Both the position numbers and the translations under genes were made by a program. A model generated the notes under the pieces. The model did not search any database, was not told the DNA's origin, and was given only the letters and a program-made list of their open reading frames with translations. From Duganella sp. OV510 (lineage in GTDB: Bacteria; Pseudomonadota; Gammaproteobacteria; Burkholderiales; Burkholderiaceae_D): 64,000 bases of DNA. Every line of letters starts with the position of its first letter. Position 1 is the first letter of the stretch. The stretch covers positions 124,001-188,000 of the forward strand of contig NZ_FNEQ01000004.1 in the NCBI RefSeq assembly GCF_900100205.1, read 5' to 3'. This document shows positions 50,438 through 59,638 of the stretch, piece after piece.

Positions 50438-50704
50438 CCGCCAGCTCCGCTGGACCAAGCGCGCCCTCGCTAATCTGGACGACATTGTTCAATTCATCTC
50501 GACAGACAAACCACAAGCAGCGCATAAACTCGCGCAAGTAATTCGGCGAAGACGGGAGCGCTACAGATAGCGCCAAGTCTCGGCCGTGAACTCTTGCCTG
50601 GCATCCGCGAATTGATAGTGCATCGCCACTATCTCATCACCTATCGCGTAAAATCTGATCGTATAGAAATTCTTCAGGTATGGCACACTGCACGTCAGCG
50701 TTGA
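50427..50704 (+). pseudogene. ParE/RelE-family toxin, inactivated by one-base frameshift
   Basis: From the ATG at 50427 the frame reads MAPDRQLRWTKRALANLDDI and on to a TAG at 50568-50570, only 47 residues. A switch of frame at about 50544-50546 restores a ParE-like second half (AKTGALQIAPSLGREL, then LPGIRELIVHRHYLITYRV and EILQVWHTARQR) ending at 50704. The repaired protein would be about 92 residues, the normal ParE length. One missing base in or next to CGG at 50544-50546 explains it. A sequencing error is possible. Confidence 0.85.
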
Positions 50705-50765
50705 CACCTTCTTCCTTTGCCCTCGGCTAGGAAGCGGGACCAATCACCCAGGGTAAGGAGAACAC

Positions 50766-51104
50766 ATGAAGATCGAATCGAAAGCGCTGAGCGATTCATT
50801 GCTGGCGAATTTTGCACCGAAGAAGAATGGCGACGGCACAGCGGATTTCGGCGCGCTGCTCAAGCACGCTGAAACCAAGCAGTCGGAAGGCGCGGCGGAG
50901 CTGGAGAAATACCTGAAAATGACGCCGGCCGAACGCATGACCAAGGCCATGCTGAACAAGCTGGGCATCAGCCAGGCGGATTTCGATGCCATGACGCCGG
51001 AGCAGCAGGCCGCTATCACCGCCAAGATCACCCAGATGATACGCGAAGAGATGGAGCAGAAGATGGCGCAGAAACCCGGCGCCACCTCCGCCAACGCCAT
51101 TTAA
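50766..51104 (+). CDS. Small hypothetical protein
   Basis: 112 residues, probably cytoplasmic and helical. It shows KMTPAERMTKAMLNKLGISQ followed by FDAMTPEQQAAITAKI and a charged C-terminal helix (REEMEQKMAQK). I do not recognise a family. TAAGGAG lies five bases before the ATG, a good ribosome site, so it is likely real. Its stop shares bases with the stop of the convergent M14 peptidase gene. Confidence 0.75.
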   Translation: MKIESKALSDSLLANFAPKKNGDGTADFGALLKHAETKQSEGAAELEKYLKMTPAERMTKAMLNKLGISQADFDAMTPEQQAAITAKITQMIREEMEQKMAQKPGATSANAI

Positions 51105-52870
51105 TACTTCTGCGCGGTACGCATCACCGGATACAGCTTGTAGCGCTCATCCCACGATGCGTGCCGTTTGGCGAAGAACTCCAGCCGCTTGGCCGGGCTC
51201 TTGTTGAACTCCGCGTCGGTGTCCAGCTTCTTCTGGAACTCGGCGCGCAGTGCCGGATCGGCGGCCAGCTGATCGCGCGCCACCTCTTCCGCCACATAGT
51301 CCTCCATATACTCCTTGCGCTCGAAGGCGTTATTGAACTCGCCCCAGGCCAGCAGGCCGTCGGCGCCACGTGGTTCCAGCAACGTCATCACCAGGCGCGC
51401 CTTCGGCTGTGCGATCGGCACAAACAGCGCGCCCTTGCTTAACGCGCGGCGTTCGCGGCTCCAGTCGCCGTCCACCGCCAGCGTCTGATGGCCTTCGAAG
51501 GACTGCGTGCCCAGCGTGGCCTTGGTGGCACGGAAGGTTTCCACTTCAGCCGACATCTGGTCATCCTTCAGCACCTTGAATTCGACGCCATGCTGTTTCA
51601 GCTTGGCGCCCACCCAGGCGGCGTGCGCCAGCGGCACGATGTAGCCGCCCAGCGGCGCTGCCACACGCAGGTCCGGCACGATCTCGTCGCGCAGCGGCAC
51701 AGTCCACACCTGCGGCTTGTTTTCGTCGTAGCGGGTCCACAGGCCGCCGGAAATCTCCGAATGCTCGCGCACATATTGATAGCCAGGGAACTGGATGGTC
51801 TTGGTATTGAAGGTGGTGCGGTAGCTGAGCGGCACATCGCTGCCGGCCAGCGCCAGCGCGCGCGCATCGGCCTCCCTGGTCAGTTTCTGCCATTCCTTGC
51901 CATGCTGCGCCACCTGCGACATCAGCGAGACGATGGTGTTGTAGGTGATGCGCACGCGGGTCGGGTAGTCCTTCCACGAATGCGTTTCGACCAGCATGGC
52001 GAAGCGGTTACGCAGCAGGAAGTAGCCAGTCGAGAAGCGCGGCGTCGACATGGTGTCGACAAAGCCGGACATCGGATCGTCTTCCTTGGCAAACGAGATG
52101 TAGTACGGCTTCGGGTCCGAGCCCTTGGCCTTCAGGTCCGCCATCACATTGGCTTGCAGCGCGGCGCCGGCCACTTTCAGCGCTTCGTCGCCGCCGTGCA
52201 CCGGCTCCACCTGGATCGACACGTCCGGCTGGAACTTGGCGCCGTCGGTGACGTGCAGGTCGACATAGGCCAGCGGGTCCCAGGCGTTGACCAGTGCCAG
52301 CATGGCCTGCATCTCCGGCGCATCGGCCTTCACGTAATCGCGGTTCAGATTGTAGTTCTGCGCCGTGGTGCGCCAGCCCATTTCCACCGGGCCGCGCTGG
52401 TTCGGGCGGTTGTTCTTGCCGAAGCGTTCATGGCCGTCGACGTTGAACACCGGGACGAACAGCAGCACCTGCTTGTCCAGCGCGCCCGGCGCGGTCTTGC
52501 CTTCCAGCGCTTCGCGCAGCGCCAGGAAACCGGCGTCCTTGCCGTCGATTTCACCGGCGTGGATGCCGCCCTGGATCAGCAGCACCGGCACGCCCTTCTT
52601 CTTCGCCTGCTCCGCCGTCAGCGCACCGCTGCGGCTGACGGCCAGCGCCAGCATCGGCCGGCCTTCCGACGTGCGGCCGAATTCAACGCAGCGCACCTGC
52701 TTCGGATAGGCTTTCTGGAACTGCGCGCACAGCGCCACCACTTCATCGTAACGGCCGGTGGCCTGGAAGCCGGAGCGTTCCGAAACGGTGGTCAGCGGTG
52801 CGCCAACGGGCGCGGCGTGGCCCAGCGTGGAGGTGGCGGCAAAGGCAAGCAGTAAGGCGGAACGTATCAT
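51101..52870 (-). CDS. M14-family zinc carboxypeptidase
   Basis: 589-residue exported enzyme with a signal peptide (ALLLAFAATSTLGHAA). The M14 zinc site is HAGE (His104, Glu107), with a later His in YVDLHVTDG, substrate-binding NLNRDY, and a catalytic-type glutamate in MLVETHSWKD. A C-terminal beta domain follows. It removes C-terminal residues from peptides in the periplasm. With the M1, DUF885 and S41 enzymes here it adds to a rich peptide-degrading set. Confidence 0.93.
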   Translation of the reverse strand: MIRSALLLAFAATSTLGHAAPVGAPLTTVSERSGFQATGRYDEVVALCAQFQKAYPKQVRCVEFGRTSEGRPMLALAVSRSGALTAEQAKKKGVPVLLIQGGIHAGEIDGKDAGFLALREALEGKTAPGALDKQVLLFVPVFNVDGHERFGKNNRPNQRGPVEMGWRTTAQNYNLNRDYVKADAPEMQAMLALVNAWDPLAYVDLHVTDGAKFQPDVSIQVEPVHGGDEALKVAGAALQANVMADLKAKGSDPKPYYISFAKEDDPMSGFVDTMSTPRFSTGYFLLRNRFAMLVETHSWKDYPTRVRITYNTIVSLMSQVAQHGKEWQKLTREADARALALAGSDVPLSYRTTFNTKTIQFPGYQYVREHSEISGGLWTRYDENKPQVWTVPLRDEIVPDLRVAAPLGGYIVPLAHAAWVGAKLKQHGVEFKVLKDDQMSAEVETFRATKATLGTQSFEGHQTLAVDGDWSRERRALSKGALFVPIAQPKARLVMTLLEPRGADGLLAWGEFNNAFERKEYMEDYVAEEVARDQLAADPALRAEFQKKLDTDAEFNKSPAKRLEFFAKRHASWDERYKLYPVMRTAQKY

Positions 52871-52920
52871 GGGCAGGCTTCCAGCAAAGGTTGATCGATT
52901 AGTATAGTCAGGTTTTCACA

Positions 52921-54516
52921 TCAGCGCGGACGCAAGGCGATTTCCTTGCCCACCGGTCGCAGCAGCTGCAACGGACCGGTGCTGCTCGAACTACGCGCGC
53001 GCAGCGGCGTTGCCGGGCAGACGCCGTTGGCGCGGTAGCTCAGTGCGGTCGCCAGCAGACGTTCGCTGCTGTCACCCAGCGCATGGTCGAGATCATCATC
53101 CGCCTTGCAGGTGGCCTGGAAGCCATCGGCATAATCGCCAAAACCTTTGTTGTTCGCGCCCTGCATCTGGATGGCGAAGTATGTGGTGCCGCAATTCTCT
53201 TGCGGGACAAAGGCATACGGCTTGCCGCAGGTTTCACCGCCAATCAGGTTCACCTCAACATCAATGCCACGCAAGCTATTGATCACCGACTCGCTGGCCG
53301 AGCAGGTACCCGCAGTGGTCAGCACCGTCACCCGCTTCAGCCCCAGGTAAGGCAGCGTGACGCCTGCTTTCAGCGACGTCGGCGCCAGGCCGTAGGAGAC
53401 GGTCCGGAACATTTGCGGCGCCTGCGGTGGGCGCTTGTCATTCAGCTGCAGCCGCTCGAACACTTTGCCATCCGTGGCGGCCGGGCCGGCGATCATATAG
53501 GCCAATTCGGAAGCCACCAGCAGATAACCGCCGCCGTTGTAGCGCATGTCCAGCACCAGGTCGGACACATTCGCCGCTTTCAGCGTGGTGAAGGCATCCA
53601 GCAGCTGACGCTCGGCAATCGCATTGTGATCGTTGAACTGCAGGTAGCCCACGGCGCCGGTCGAGGTACTGATAACGCGGGTGTTCTGTACCGCCGCTTC
53701 CGTCACCTTCTGCGACGTCAGCGAGAACGTCTGCGTGCTTTCTCCGCGTTTCAGCGCAAAGGCATGCGTTTGACCGGCGGCGGTCGGCGACAGCGCAGCC
53801 AACGCCGTGCTGGTAGTGGCATCAGCGCCGTCGACCGACACCAGCGTGTCGCCACGCAGCACACCGGCCTTGCTGGCCGGCGAATCCGGCTCCACCATTG
53901 TCACCACGTACACACGCGGCGTGGCGCCGGTACTGCGCGACCAGGTGATGCCATAACCCAGCGTGACGCCGGCGCCGCTCATCGCCTCCCACACCTCGCT
54001 TGGGTAGGTGAAGTGGAAGCGGTCCTTGGGCTGGCCGGACGCAGTGATCAGCGGCGTCTTGAGCACCGCGAAATAATCGAGGACGGTCTTGTAATCGGCC
54101 ATGTTCAGATTGGCCGGCACTTCCTTGTACCAGAGATAACCCTCGTCGATAAAGGAACGCAGCCAGCGCATCTCCTCGGTCAGCGTACCCTGCCCATCAT
54201 AGTACGGCAAGCCATTGGGCTGCGTGCCTTGACGCGGATTGGCGCAGTGGTTGGCCAGGGTCAGGAAATCCGGCAAGGTCGGCGTCGTTGGCGTAGTCGG
54301 TGTAGTCGGTGTAGTCGGTGTAGTCGGTGTAGTCGGTGTAGTCGGTGTAGTCGGTGTAGTCGGCGTTTCTGGCGTAGTGGGAGTCGTTGGAGTCGTTGGT
54401 GTAGTTGGCGTCTCAGGCACCGTGGGCGGCGTAGCCGTACTGCCACTCCCGCCACCGCCACAGGCAGCGAGCAAACTAAGAAGGGTGACGGCAATCAGAT
54501 GGGGCGTATATTTCAT
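52921..54516 (-). CDS. S41-family protease lipoprotein with Thr-Pro repeat linker
   Basis: 531 residues. The lipoprotein signal MKYTPHLIAVTLLSLLAAC has the lipobox cysteine at 19. A GGGGSGS segment leads into a Thr/Pro-rich linker (about 25-77) made of PTT repeats. A PDZ domain (VVTMVEPDSPASKAGVLRGD) and the S41 tail-specific protease core follow, with YNGGGYL and the catalytic-serine region GTCSASESV near residue 405. The lipobox has no Asp at +2, so an outer-membrane position is likely. The start is the ATG at 54516 for the signal; the open frame extends to 54561. Confidence 0.92.
   Translation of the reverse strand: MKYTPHLIAVTLLSLLAACGGGGSGSTATPPTVPETPTTPTTPTTPTTPETPTTPTTPTTPTTPTTPTTPTTPTTPTTPTLPDFLTLANHCANPRQGTQPNGLPYYDGQGTLTEEMRWLRSFIDEGYLWYKEVPANLNMADYKTVLDYFAVLKTPLITASGQPKDRFHFTYPSEVWEAMSGAGVTLGYGITWSRSTGATPRVYVVTMVEPDSPASKAGVLRGDTLVSVDGADATTSTALAALSPTAAGQTHAFALKRGESTQTFSLTSQKVTEAAVQNTRVISTSTGAVGYLQFNDHNAIAERQLLDAFTTLKAANVSDLVLDMRYNGGGYLLVASELAYMIAGPAATDGKVFERLQLNDKRPPQAPQMFRTVSYGLAPTSLKAGVTLPYLGLKRVTVLTTAGTCSASESVINSLRGIDVEVNLIGGETCGKPYAFVPQENCGTTYFAIQMQGANNKGFGDYADGFQATCKADDDLDHALGDSSERLLATALSYRANGVCPATPLRARSSSSTGPLQLLRPVGKEIALRPR
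54293..54364 (-). repeat. 9-bp minisatellite coding Thr-Pro-Thr
   Basis: Eight consecutive copies of GTAGTCGGT as read on the plus strand; the first seven are identical and the last ends in C. They sit inside a wider imperfect 9-bp array from about 54282 to 54426 in the S41 lipoprotein gene. Each unit adds three residues, so slippage changes linker length without a frameshift. Confidence 0.95.
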
Positions 54517-54567
54517 TAAGGAATTATATCCGCGCTTTGCCCCTGGATGCCAAACCGGCAAGCTGTC

Positions 54568-55485
54568 TTACAATTTAGCTTGCAGATCAGCATCCCGCCG
54601 CAGCAGTTGCGCCAGCCAGTCGGCAAACACGCGCAGGCGCGGCGACGACATGCGCCCCTGCGGATACAGCAGCGACAGCGGCATCGGCGTCGGCGGCGTC
54701 GACGCCAGCACTTCGACCAGCGCGCCGCTGGCCAGATGCGGCCGCACCTGATAGCGCGCCAGCTGCGCCAGCCCCAGTCCCTGCAAGGCGCAGCTGGCGC
54801 TGGCCTCGGCGTCGTTGACGGCGATGGCGCTGCGCACCTCGGTGGTCACCACGCTGCCGTCCACGATGAAGTCCCAGTCGAACGGGCGGCCGGTGCGGCC
54901 GGAGAAGTGCGCCACGCAACGGTGTTCGCGCAGCTCGGTCCACGCCTGCGGCACGCCATGCTGTTGCAGGTAGGCCGGCGCCGCGCAGGTGACGAAGCGC
55001 ATGCTGCCCAGCGGCCGCCCGATCATCGCCGAATCCTGCAAGGCGCCCACGCGTAGCGCGCAATCGGCGCCCTCCTCGGTCAGGTCGCGCACGCGGTCGC
55101 TGAGGCTGACCACCAGGTCGATATCCGGATAAGCGCGGCAGAAGTCGCCGATATGCGGCAGCACCACATTGCGGCCGAAAGTGCCGGGCAGTTCCACCCG
55201 CAGCTTGCCGCGCGGCTGGCCAGCGCCCTGGCTGCGGTAGATGCTCTCGGCATCCTCGACCGCCTGCAGGATCTGCTGGCACTTGCGGTAGTAGTCGGCG
55301 CCGTCCGGCGTCAGCGACAGCCGGCGCGTAGTCCGCTGCAGCAGCTGCGTGCCGAGGAAGGCTTCCAGCTTCTTGATGGTGGCCGTCAGCGCGGCGCGCG
55401 GCAGGTCCAGCGTCTCGGCGGCCTTGGTAAAGCTATTGGCCTCGACGATGCGCACAAACGTCTGCATGGCTTTGAGTCTGTCCAT
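54568..55485 (-). CDS. LysR-family transcriptional regulator
   Basis: 305 residues. The N-terminal winged helix (residues 1-60, FTKAAETLDLPRAALTATIK) is followed by the periplasmic-binding-like effector domain (about 90-290). It resembles the large CrgA-like subgroup (QRTTRRLSLTPDGADYY). It is divergent from an MFS transporter gene, the usual LysR arrangement, with a fitting T-N11-A palindrome at 55491-55505. The effector is unknown; the transporter substrate is a fair guess for it. Confidence 0.95.
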   Translation of the reverse strand: MDRLKAMQTFVRIVEANSFTKAAETLDLPRAALTATIKKLEAFLGTQLLQRTTRRLSLTPDGADYYRKCQQILQAVEDAESIYRSQGAGQPRGKLRVELPGTFGRNVVLPHIGDFCRAYPDIDLVVSLSDRVRDLTEEGADCALRVGALQDSAMIGRPLGSMRFVTCAAPAYLQQHGVPQAWTELREHRCVAHFSGRTGRPFDWDFIVDGSVVTTEVRSAIAVNDAEASASCALQGLGLAQLARYQVRPHLASGALVEVLASTPPTPMPLSLLYPQGRMSSPRLRVFADWLAQLLRRDADLQAKL

Positions 55486-55490
55486 GATTG

Positions 55491-55505
55491 TTCACATAAT
55501 GTGAA
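55491..55505. promoter_or_regulatory. LysR-type palindrome
   Basis: TTCACAT-A-ATGTGAA is a perfect 7-1-7 dyad containing a T-N11-A core, five bases upstream of the LysR start codon and 83 bp before the MFS start. It is very likely the autoregulatory and activator binding site of this LysR protein. Confidence 0.7.
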
Positions 55506-55588
55506 AAGTATAGGTGCATTATGCCCTAATTATCTTTGCCCGGCTTTTGCCTAAAATCTGCTCATCAACTTCTTACTGGAGCACCATC

Positions 55589-56788
55589 ATGAGCAACAAA
55601 GACATAAGCCCCGGCATGGTCACGCTGCTGGCCACCGCCACCGGCCTGATCGTCGCCAGCCTGTACTACGCACAAACCCTGGTCGGCCCGATCAGCGCCT
55701 CCACCGGTCTGTCGCCGGAAGCGGCCGGCCTGGTCGTCACGCTGACGCAGATCGGCTACACCATCGGCCTGCTGTTCATCGTGCCGCTGGGCGACCTGCT
55801 GGAAAACCGCCGCCTGATCTTCACCGGCCTGCTGTTCACCTCGGCGATGCTGGTGCTGGCCGCCGTCAGCAGCAGCGCCTGGATGTTCCTGACCGCCGCG
55901 CTGGGCATCGGCCTCGGTTCGGTGGCGGCGCAAATCATCGTGCCGTTTGCCGCCCACCTGTCGCAGGAAGCCACGCGCGGCGCCACCGTCGGCAAAGTGG
56001 TTAGCGGCCTGCTGCTGGGCATCATGCTATCGCGTCCCGCCGCCAGCCTGGTGGCAGACGCCACCAACTGGCACGTGGTATTTGCCGGCGCCGCCGTGCT
56101 GGTGCTGATCGTCGCCTTCGTGCTGCGTGCCAAGCTGCCGCTGCGCGCACCGAATCACCACATCAGCTATCCAAAGCTGATGGGCTCGCTGTGGCAGTTG
56201 TTCCTGCAAACGCCGGTGCTGCGCCGCCGCGCCGCTTATCACGCCGGCCTGTTTGGTTCGTTCAGCCTGTTCTGGACCGTGACCCCGATGATGCTGTCCG
56301 GCCCCGAGTTCCACCTGTCGCAGACCGGCATCGCCATCTTTGCGCTGGTCGGCATGGCCGGTGCGATGGCGTCGCCGATCGCCGGCAAGCTGGCCGACAA
56401 AGGCCACACGCTGATGGCCACCGCCGCTGCACTGGCGCTGGGTGTGATCGGGTTTGCCTTGCCGCTGCTGGTGCCAGGTTCGCGCGATGTGGCGCTGGCG
56501 GTGCTGGTGATCGCGTCGATCGTGCTGGATATGGGGGTGGCGGCGAATCTGGTGCTGGGCCAGCGCGCCATCTTCTCGCTTGGCGCGGAAGTGCGCAGCC
56601 GCCTGAATGGTGTGTACTTCGCGCTGTTCTTCGCCGGTGGCGCGCTGGGTTCGGCGCTGGGCGGCTGGATGTATGCCACCCACGGCTGGCATGGCGCGCT
56701 GCTGACCGGCATGGCCTTCAACGGCGCCGCGCTGCTGTACTGGGTGACCGAGTACCTCGGCCACGCCAGCCAGCGCAAGGCTGCTTAA
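55589..56788 (+). CDS. MFS transporter
   Basis: 399 residues with about 12 TM helices. The loop 2-3 motif appears as GDLLENRRLIFTG (G-D-x-x-x-x-R-R form). It belongs to the drug/sugar exporter-like part of the major facilitator superfamily; the substrate cannot be assigned. The start is the ATG at 55589 with GGAG seven bases before it; the open frame begins at 55514 without support. Probably controlled by the divergent LysR regulator. It converges on the TonB receptor gene with a 4-bp overlap. Confidence 0.93.
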   Translation: MSNKDISPGMVTLLATATGLIVASLYYAQTLVGPISASTGLSPEAAGLVVTLTQIGYTIGLLFIVPLGDLLENRRLIFTGLLFTSAMLVLAAVSSSAWMFLTAALGIGLGSVAAQIIVPFAAHLSQEATRGATVGKVVSGLLLGIMLSRPAASLVADATNWHVVFAGAAVLVLIVAFVLRAKLPLRAPNHHISYPKLMGSLWQLFLQTPVLRRRAAYHAGLFGSFSLFWTVTPMMLSGPEFHLSQTGIAIFALVGMAGAMASPIAGKLADKGHTLMATAAALALGVIGFALPLLVPGSRDVALAVLVIASIVLDMGVAANLVLGQRAIFSLGAEVRSRLNGVYFALFFAGGALGSALGGWMYATHGWHGALLTGMAFNGAALLYWVTEYLGHASQRKAA

Positions 56789-59484
56789 GAACCGAAGTGG
56801 TAGTTCAGCTCGACCCAGGCCTGACGGCCTACCGGGCTGTAACTGCCAACCGGATAGTACGGCCAGCCGCCGCTGGTATCGGTCTTGACCTTGTTGAACA
56901 GGTTGTTCACCGCCACCGACAAGGTGGCGCTTTCGTTCAGGCGGTACACCACGCTGCCGTTGACCAGCGTGGTCGGGGTCAGGTAGCCGTCGCCGGCACC
57001 GTTCGGGATTTTGCTGTAACGCTGCAGGAACAGGGTATTCGACCATTTGCCGATGTTCCAGGTGACGCTGGCGTTCAGCTTGTCGCGCCAGTCGGCGTTG
57101 GTCAGGTCGTGCAGGTCGTCGTTCAGCGGATCACCGTCAAACTGGCGCGAATGCTTGTTCAGCGTCTTGGAGTAGTTGCCCTTGGTGATGATGTTGCCGA
57201 AGTTCCCGGTACGGAACACATACTTGGCAGCGATATCGATCCCATCCACACTGGTCGATGCGGCATTGATCGGATTGACCAGGATCTGGCGGATCTCACC
57301 CGGACGGTTCAGCGCATTGTCCGGGAAGCGCACCACGCGGGCGATGGTGTCGGCGCAGGTAGGCGAGGTCAGGTCACCACGGACGCGGCAATCGGCTTCG
57401 TCACGCAGCAACTGGTCGGCGCTCAGGTTGGTGACCAGGTCGCTGATCTTGATGTTCCAGTAGTCCAGCGACACATCGAAATCGGCGCTCGGCGACCATA
57501 CGATGCCCAGGCCGGTCGAACGGCCGCGCTCCGAACGCAGGTCCTTGCTGCCGGTCTGCACATAGTCGGCGCCCGGCGAGTAGTTGGCGTAATCGCAGTC
57601 AGCGACCGGCTGGCCGGCCTTGGCGCAGCGGTAGTAGTCGGTGGTCGACGAATAGTAACCGGTGCCGCGCGCCTTATAGATGTAGTTCATGTCCGGTGCA
57701 CGGAAGCTGGTGGCATAGGTGCCGCGCACCAGCAACTGCTGCAGCGGACGCCATTCGAGGCCGCCGTTGTAGGTGAACTTGCCGTCGTTGCGGCCGGCAA
57801 AGCTGTAGCGGTCATAGCGGCCGGCCAGCGTGGCGTTGATCGAGGCGATCACCGGGATATTGGTTTCAACGCCAACCGCGTAGCGCTTGCGGGTGCCGGC
57901 GGTGACGTCGGCGCCGGTGGCGGCGTTGAAGTAGCCCTGGTTGATACGGCCATCCGGCGTATTCGAGAAGCCCTGCTTGCCGACTTCACCCACCAGCGCC
58001 ACCTTGACCGGGCCGGCCGGCAGCGTGAAGGCTTCGCCGTTGGCGGTCAGGCTCAGGGTGTTGGTCCACGACTTGTCGTCGCTGATCGAGTTGTCGGTGA
58101 TGCTGTTGAATTCCGCTGGCGTCAGACGCTGCGTCAGGCGCGCCGGATCGGGCGCGTAGATCGCTACGCCATTCTTGTCGACGCCCAGCTGCGGGCCGAG
58201 GAAGAAGCTGTCGATATTCGCCAGCGCGCGTGGACGGTGGTCCTGGCTCTTGTACAGCGAGGCGGTGTAGCCGGCTTCATAGTTCCAGCTGGTGCCCGGA
58301 ATGACGCCGCGCGCGCCGAGCGACAGCGAGCTGGCCTGGTCATCCCAGTAGCGGTTGTAGCGCTCCACGCCGCCCATTTCTTCCGGCGAGATGTAACGGC
58401 TCCAGGCCTCATAGGCGCTGGTGTTCTGGTTCCAGAAATAGGAGTCGGTCAGCGAGCGCGACGTCCACGACGGGCCACGCGTGTTATTGGTGCTGCGGTT
58501 CTGGCCGAACAGCGCTTCCGCGTACAGCGTGGTGGTTGGCGACAGCTCATAGTTGGCGCTGCCGAAGACGTTCTGGCTGCTGTTCTTGGTCACCGTGGTC
58601 CAGTAGGTCGGGCCGACCGTCGGGCTGGCGCAATAGCTGCCGGTACGTGCGGTGTACTTGACGGTGGTGCCGCCGAACATATCGGCGTTGTTGGCGCAGG
58701 TGTTGCCCAGGTCGACGTATTGGCCGGTGCTGACATTGCGGCGCGCCAGGACCGAGGTCGGCGCCACGCCGGTGCGGGTGGCCATGAAGTCGCGGTCGGC
58801 GCTCCACAGCGGATCGCGTTCCAGCAGCTCAATGCTGAACAGTGTATTCAACTTGTCGAAGCTCTTCCCGCCGGTGAACTGCAGGCGCTTGTCGTTGGCG
58901 CCGCCGCGCGAGGTGCCGCCGGCCTTCACATTGATATCGTAACCGTCGTACTGGCGCTTCAGGATGATGTTGACCACGCCCGCCACCGCGTCCGAGCCGT
59001 AGACGGCCGACGCGCCACCGCTCAGGATCTCCACGCGGTCCACGACGCTTGATGGAATATTCGCCAGGTTGGTGAAGTTGACCGTGCCTTCATAGGCGAC
59101 CGGGAAGTCCGCCATGCGGCGGCCATTCAGCAGCACCAGCGTGTGATTTGGTCCCAGGCCGCGCAGGCTGATGGCGTTGGCCGATGGGGTAAAGGTATTG
59201 CCGAAGTCGGCGCCCTGCACGAAACCGCTGTTCTGGGTCTGGTTGGTCAGCGCGTCGAAGACATTGCGGTAGCCCTGCTTCTCGATATCGTCGCCGGTAA
59301 TCACGGTGACGGCCGACGGGCCTTCGGTGCCGGCGCGTGGAATGCGCGAACCGGTAATGACTACAGCTGGCGGCGTGGTTGCCGCCGCAGTCTCCTGGGC
59401 CAGCGCCACGTCAGGGCTGACAACGCCGCACGACAGCGCGATTGCGCCTGCCGCCAGCGGGTTCAACTTAAATTTTGTTTGCAT
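56785..59484 (-). CDS. TonB-dependent outer-membrane receptor
   Basis: 899 residues. Signal peptide (AAGAIALSCGVVSPDVALA), TonB-box-like region (PAVVITGSR), plug domain (TVITGDDIEKQGYRNVFDAL; LRGLGPNHTLVLLNGRRM; VDRVEILSGGASAVYGSDAV) and a 22-strand barrel ending in WVELNYHFGS. The NGRRM/GSDAVAGVVNI plug type is common in receptors for carbohydrates, peptides or other nutrients rather than classical siderophores. No partner transporter or Fur box is visible. The start is the ATG at 59484. A dyad TGCACT/AGTGCA lies at 59572-59588 upstream. Confidence 0.95.
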   Translation of the reverse strand: MQTKFKLNPLAAGAIALSCGVVSPDVALAQETAAATTPPAVVITGSRIPRAGTEGPSAVTVITGDDIEKQGYRNVFDALTNQTQNSGFVQGADFGNTFTPSANAISLRGLGPNHTLVLLNGRRMADFPVAYEGTVNFTNLANIPSSVVDRVEILSGGASAVYGSDAVAGVVNIILKRQYDGYDINVKAGGTSRGGANDKRLQFTGGKSFDKLNTLFSIELLERDPLWSADRDFMATRTGVAPTSVLARRNVSTGQYVDLGNTCANNADMFGGTTVKYTARTGSYCASPTVGPTYWTTVTKNSSQNVFGSANYELSPTTTLYAEALFGQNRSTNNTRGPSWTSRSLTDSYFWNQNTSAYEAWSRYISPEEMGGVERYNRYWDDQASSLSLGARGVIPGTSWNYEAGYTASLYKSQDHRPRALANIDSFFLGPQLGVDKNGVAIYAPDPARLTQRLTPAEFNSITDNSISDDKSWTNTLSLTANGEAFTLPAGPVKVALVGEVGKQGFSNTPDGRINQGYFNAATGADVTAGTRKRYAVGVETNIPVIASINATLAGRYDRYSFAGRNDGKFTYNGGLEWRPLQQLLVRGTYATSFRAPDMNYIYKARGTGYYSSTTDYYRCAKAGQPVADCDYANYSPGADYVQTGSKDLRSERGRSTGLGIVWSPSADFDVSLDYWNIKISDLVTNLSADQLLRDEADCRVRGDLTSPTCADTIARVVRFPDNALNRPGEIRQILVNPINAASTSVDGIDIAAKYVFRTGNFGNIITKGNYSKTLNKHSRQFDGDPLNDDLHDLTNADWRDKLNASVTWNIGKWSNTLFLQRYSKIPNGAGDGYLTPTTLVNGSVVYRLNESATLSVAVNNLFNKVKTDTSGGWPYYPVGSYSPVGRQAWVELNYHFGS

Positions 59485-59587
59485 TGAAATATTCCCGCGA
59501 AGAAAAGGTGCCACCTTATCAATTGCGAGGATATAACTGAACGAATGTTTTCTTCCTAGCTTATTCAGAAATGCACTATTTCAGTGC

Positions 59588-59620
59588 AAAACAAAAAGCC
59601 GGGGAATTACCCCCGGCTCA
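59588..59620 (-). terminator. Terminator of the indolepyruvate oxidoreductase gene
   Basis: Read on the minus strand, AGCCGGGGG pairs with CCCCGGCT around TAATT and is followed by TTTTTGTTTT. It starts about 20 bases after the stop codon of the gene. Confidence 0.88.
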
Positions 59621-59638
59621 GTCAACTATGCCCAAAAA

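Noticed and set aside
50561-50743. Minus-strand 60-codon frame over the broken toxin
   Set aside because: It is antisense to the clear ParE C-terminal coding sequence and has no features of its own.
54282-54426. Tandem repeat as a CRISPR array
   Set aside because: Units are 9 bp, contiguous and in frame within a protease gene; there are no spacers.
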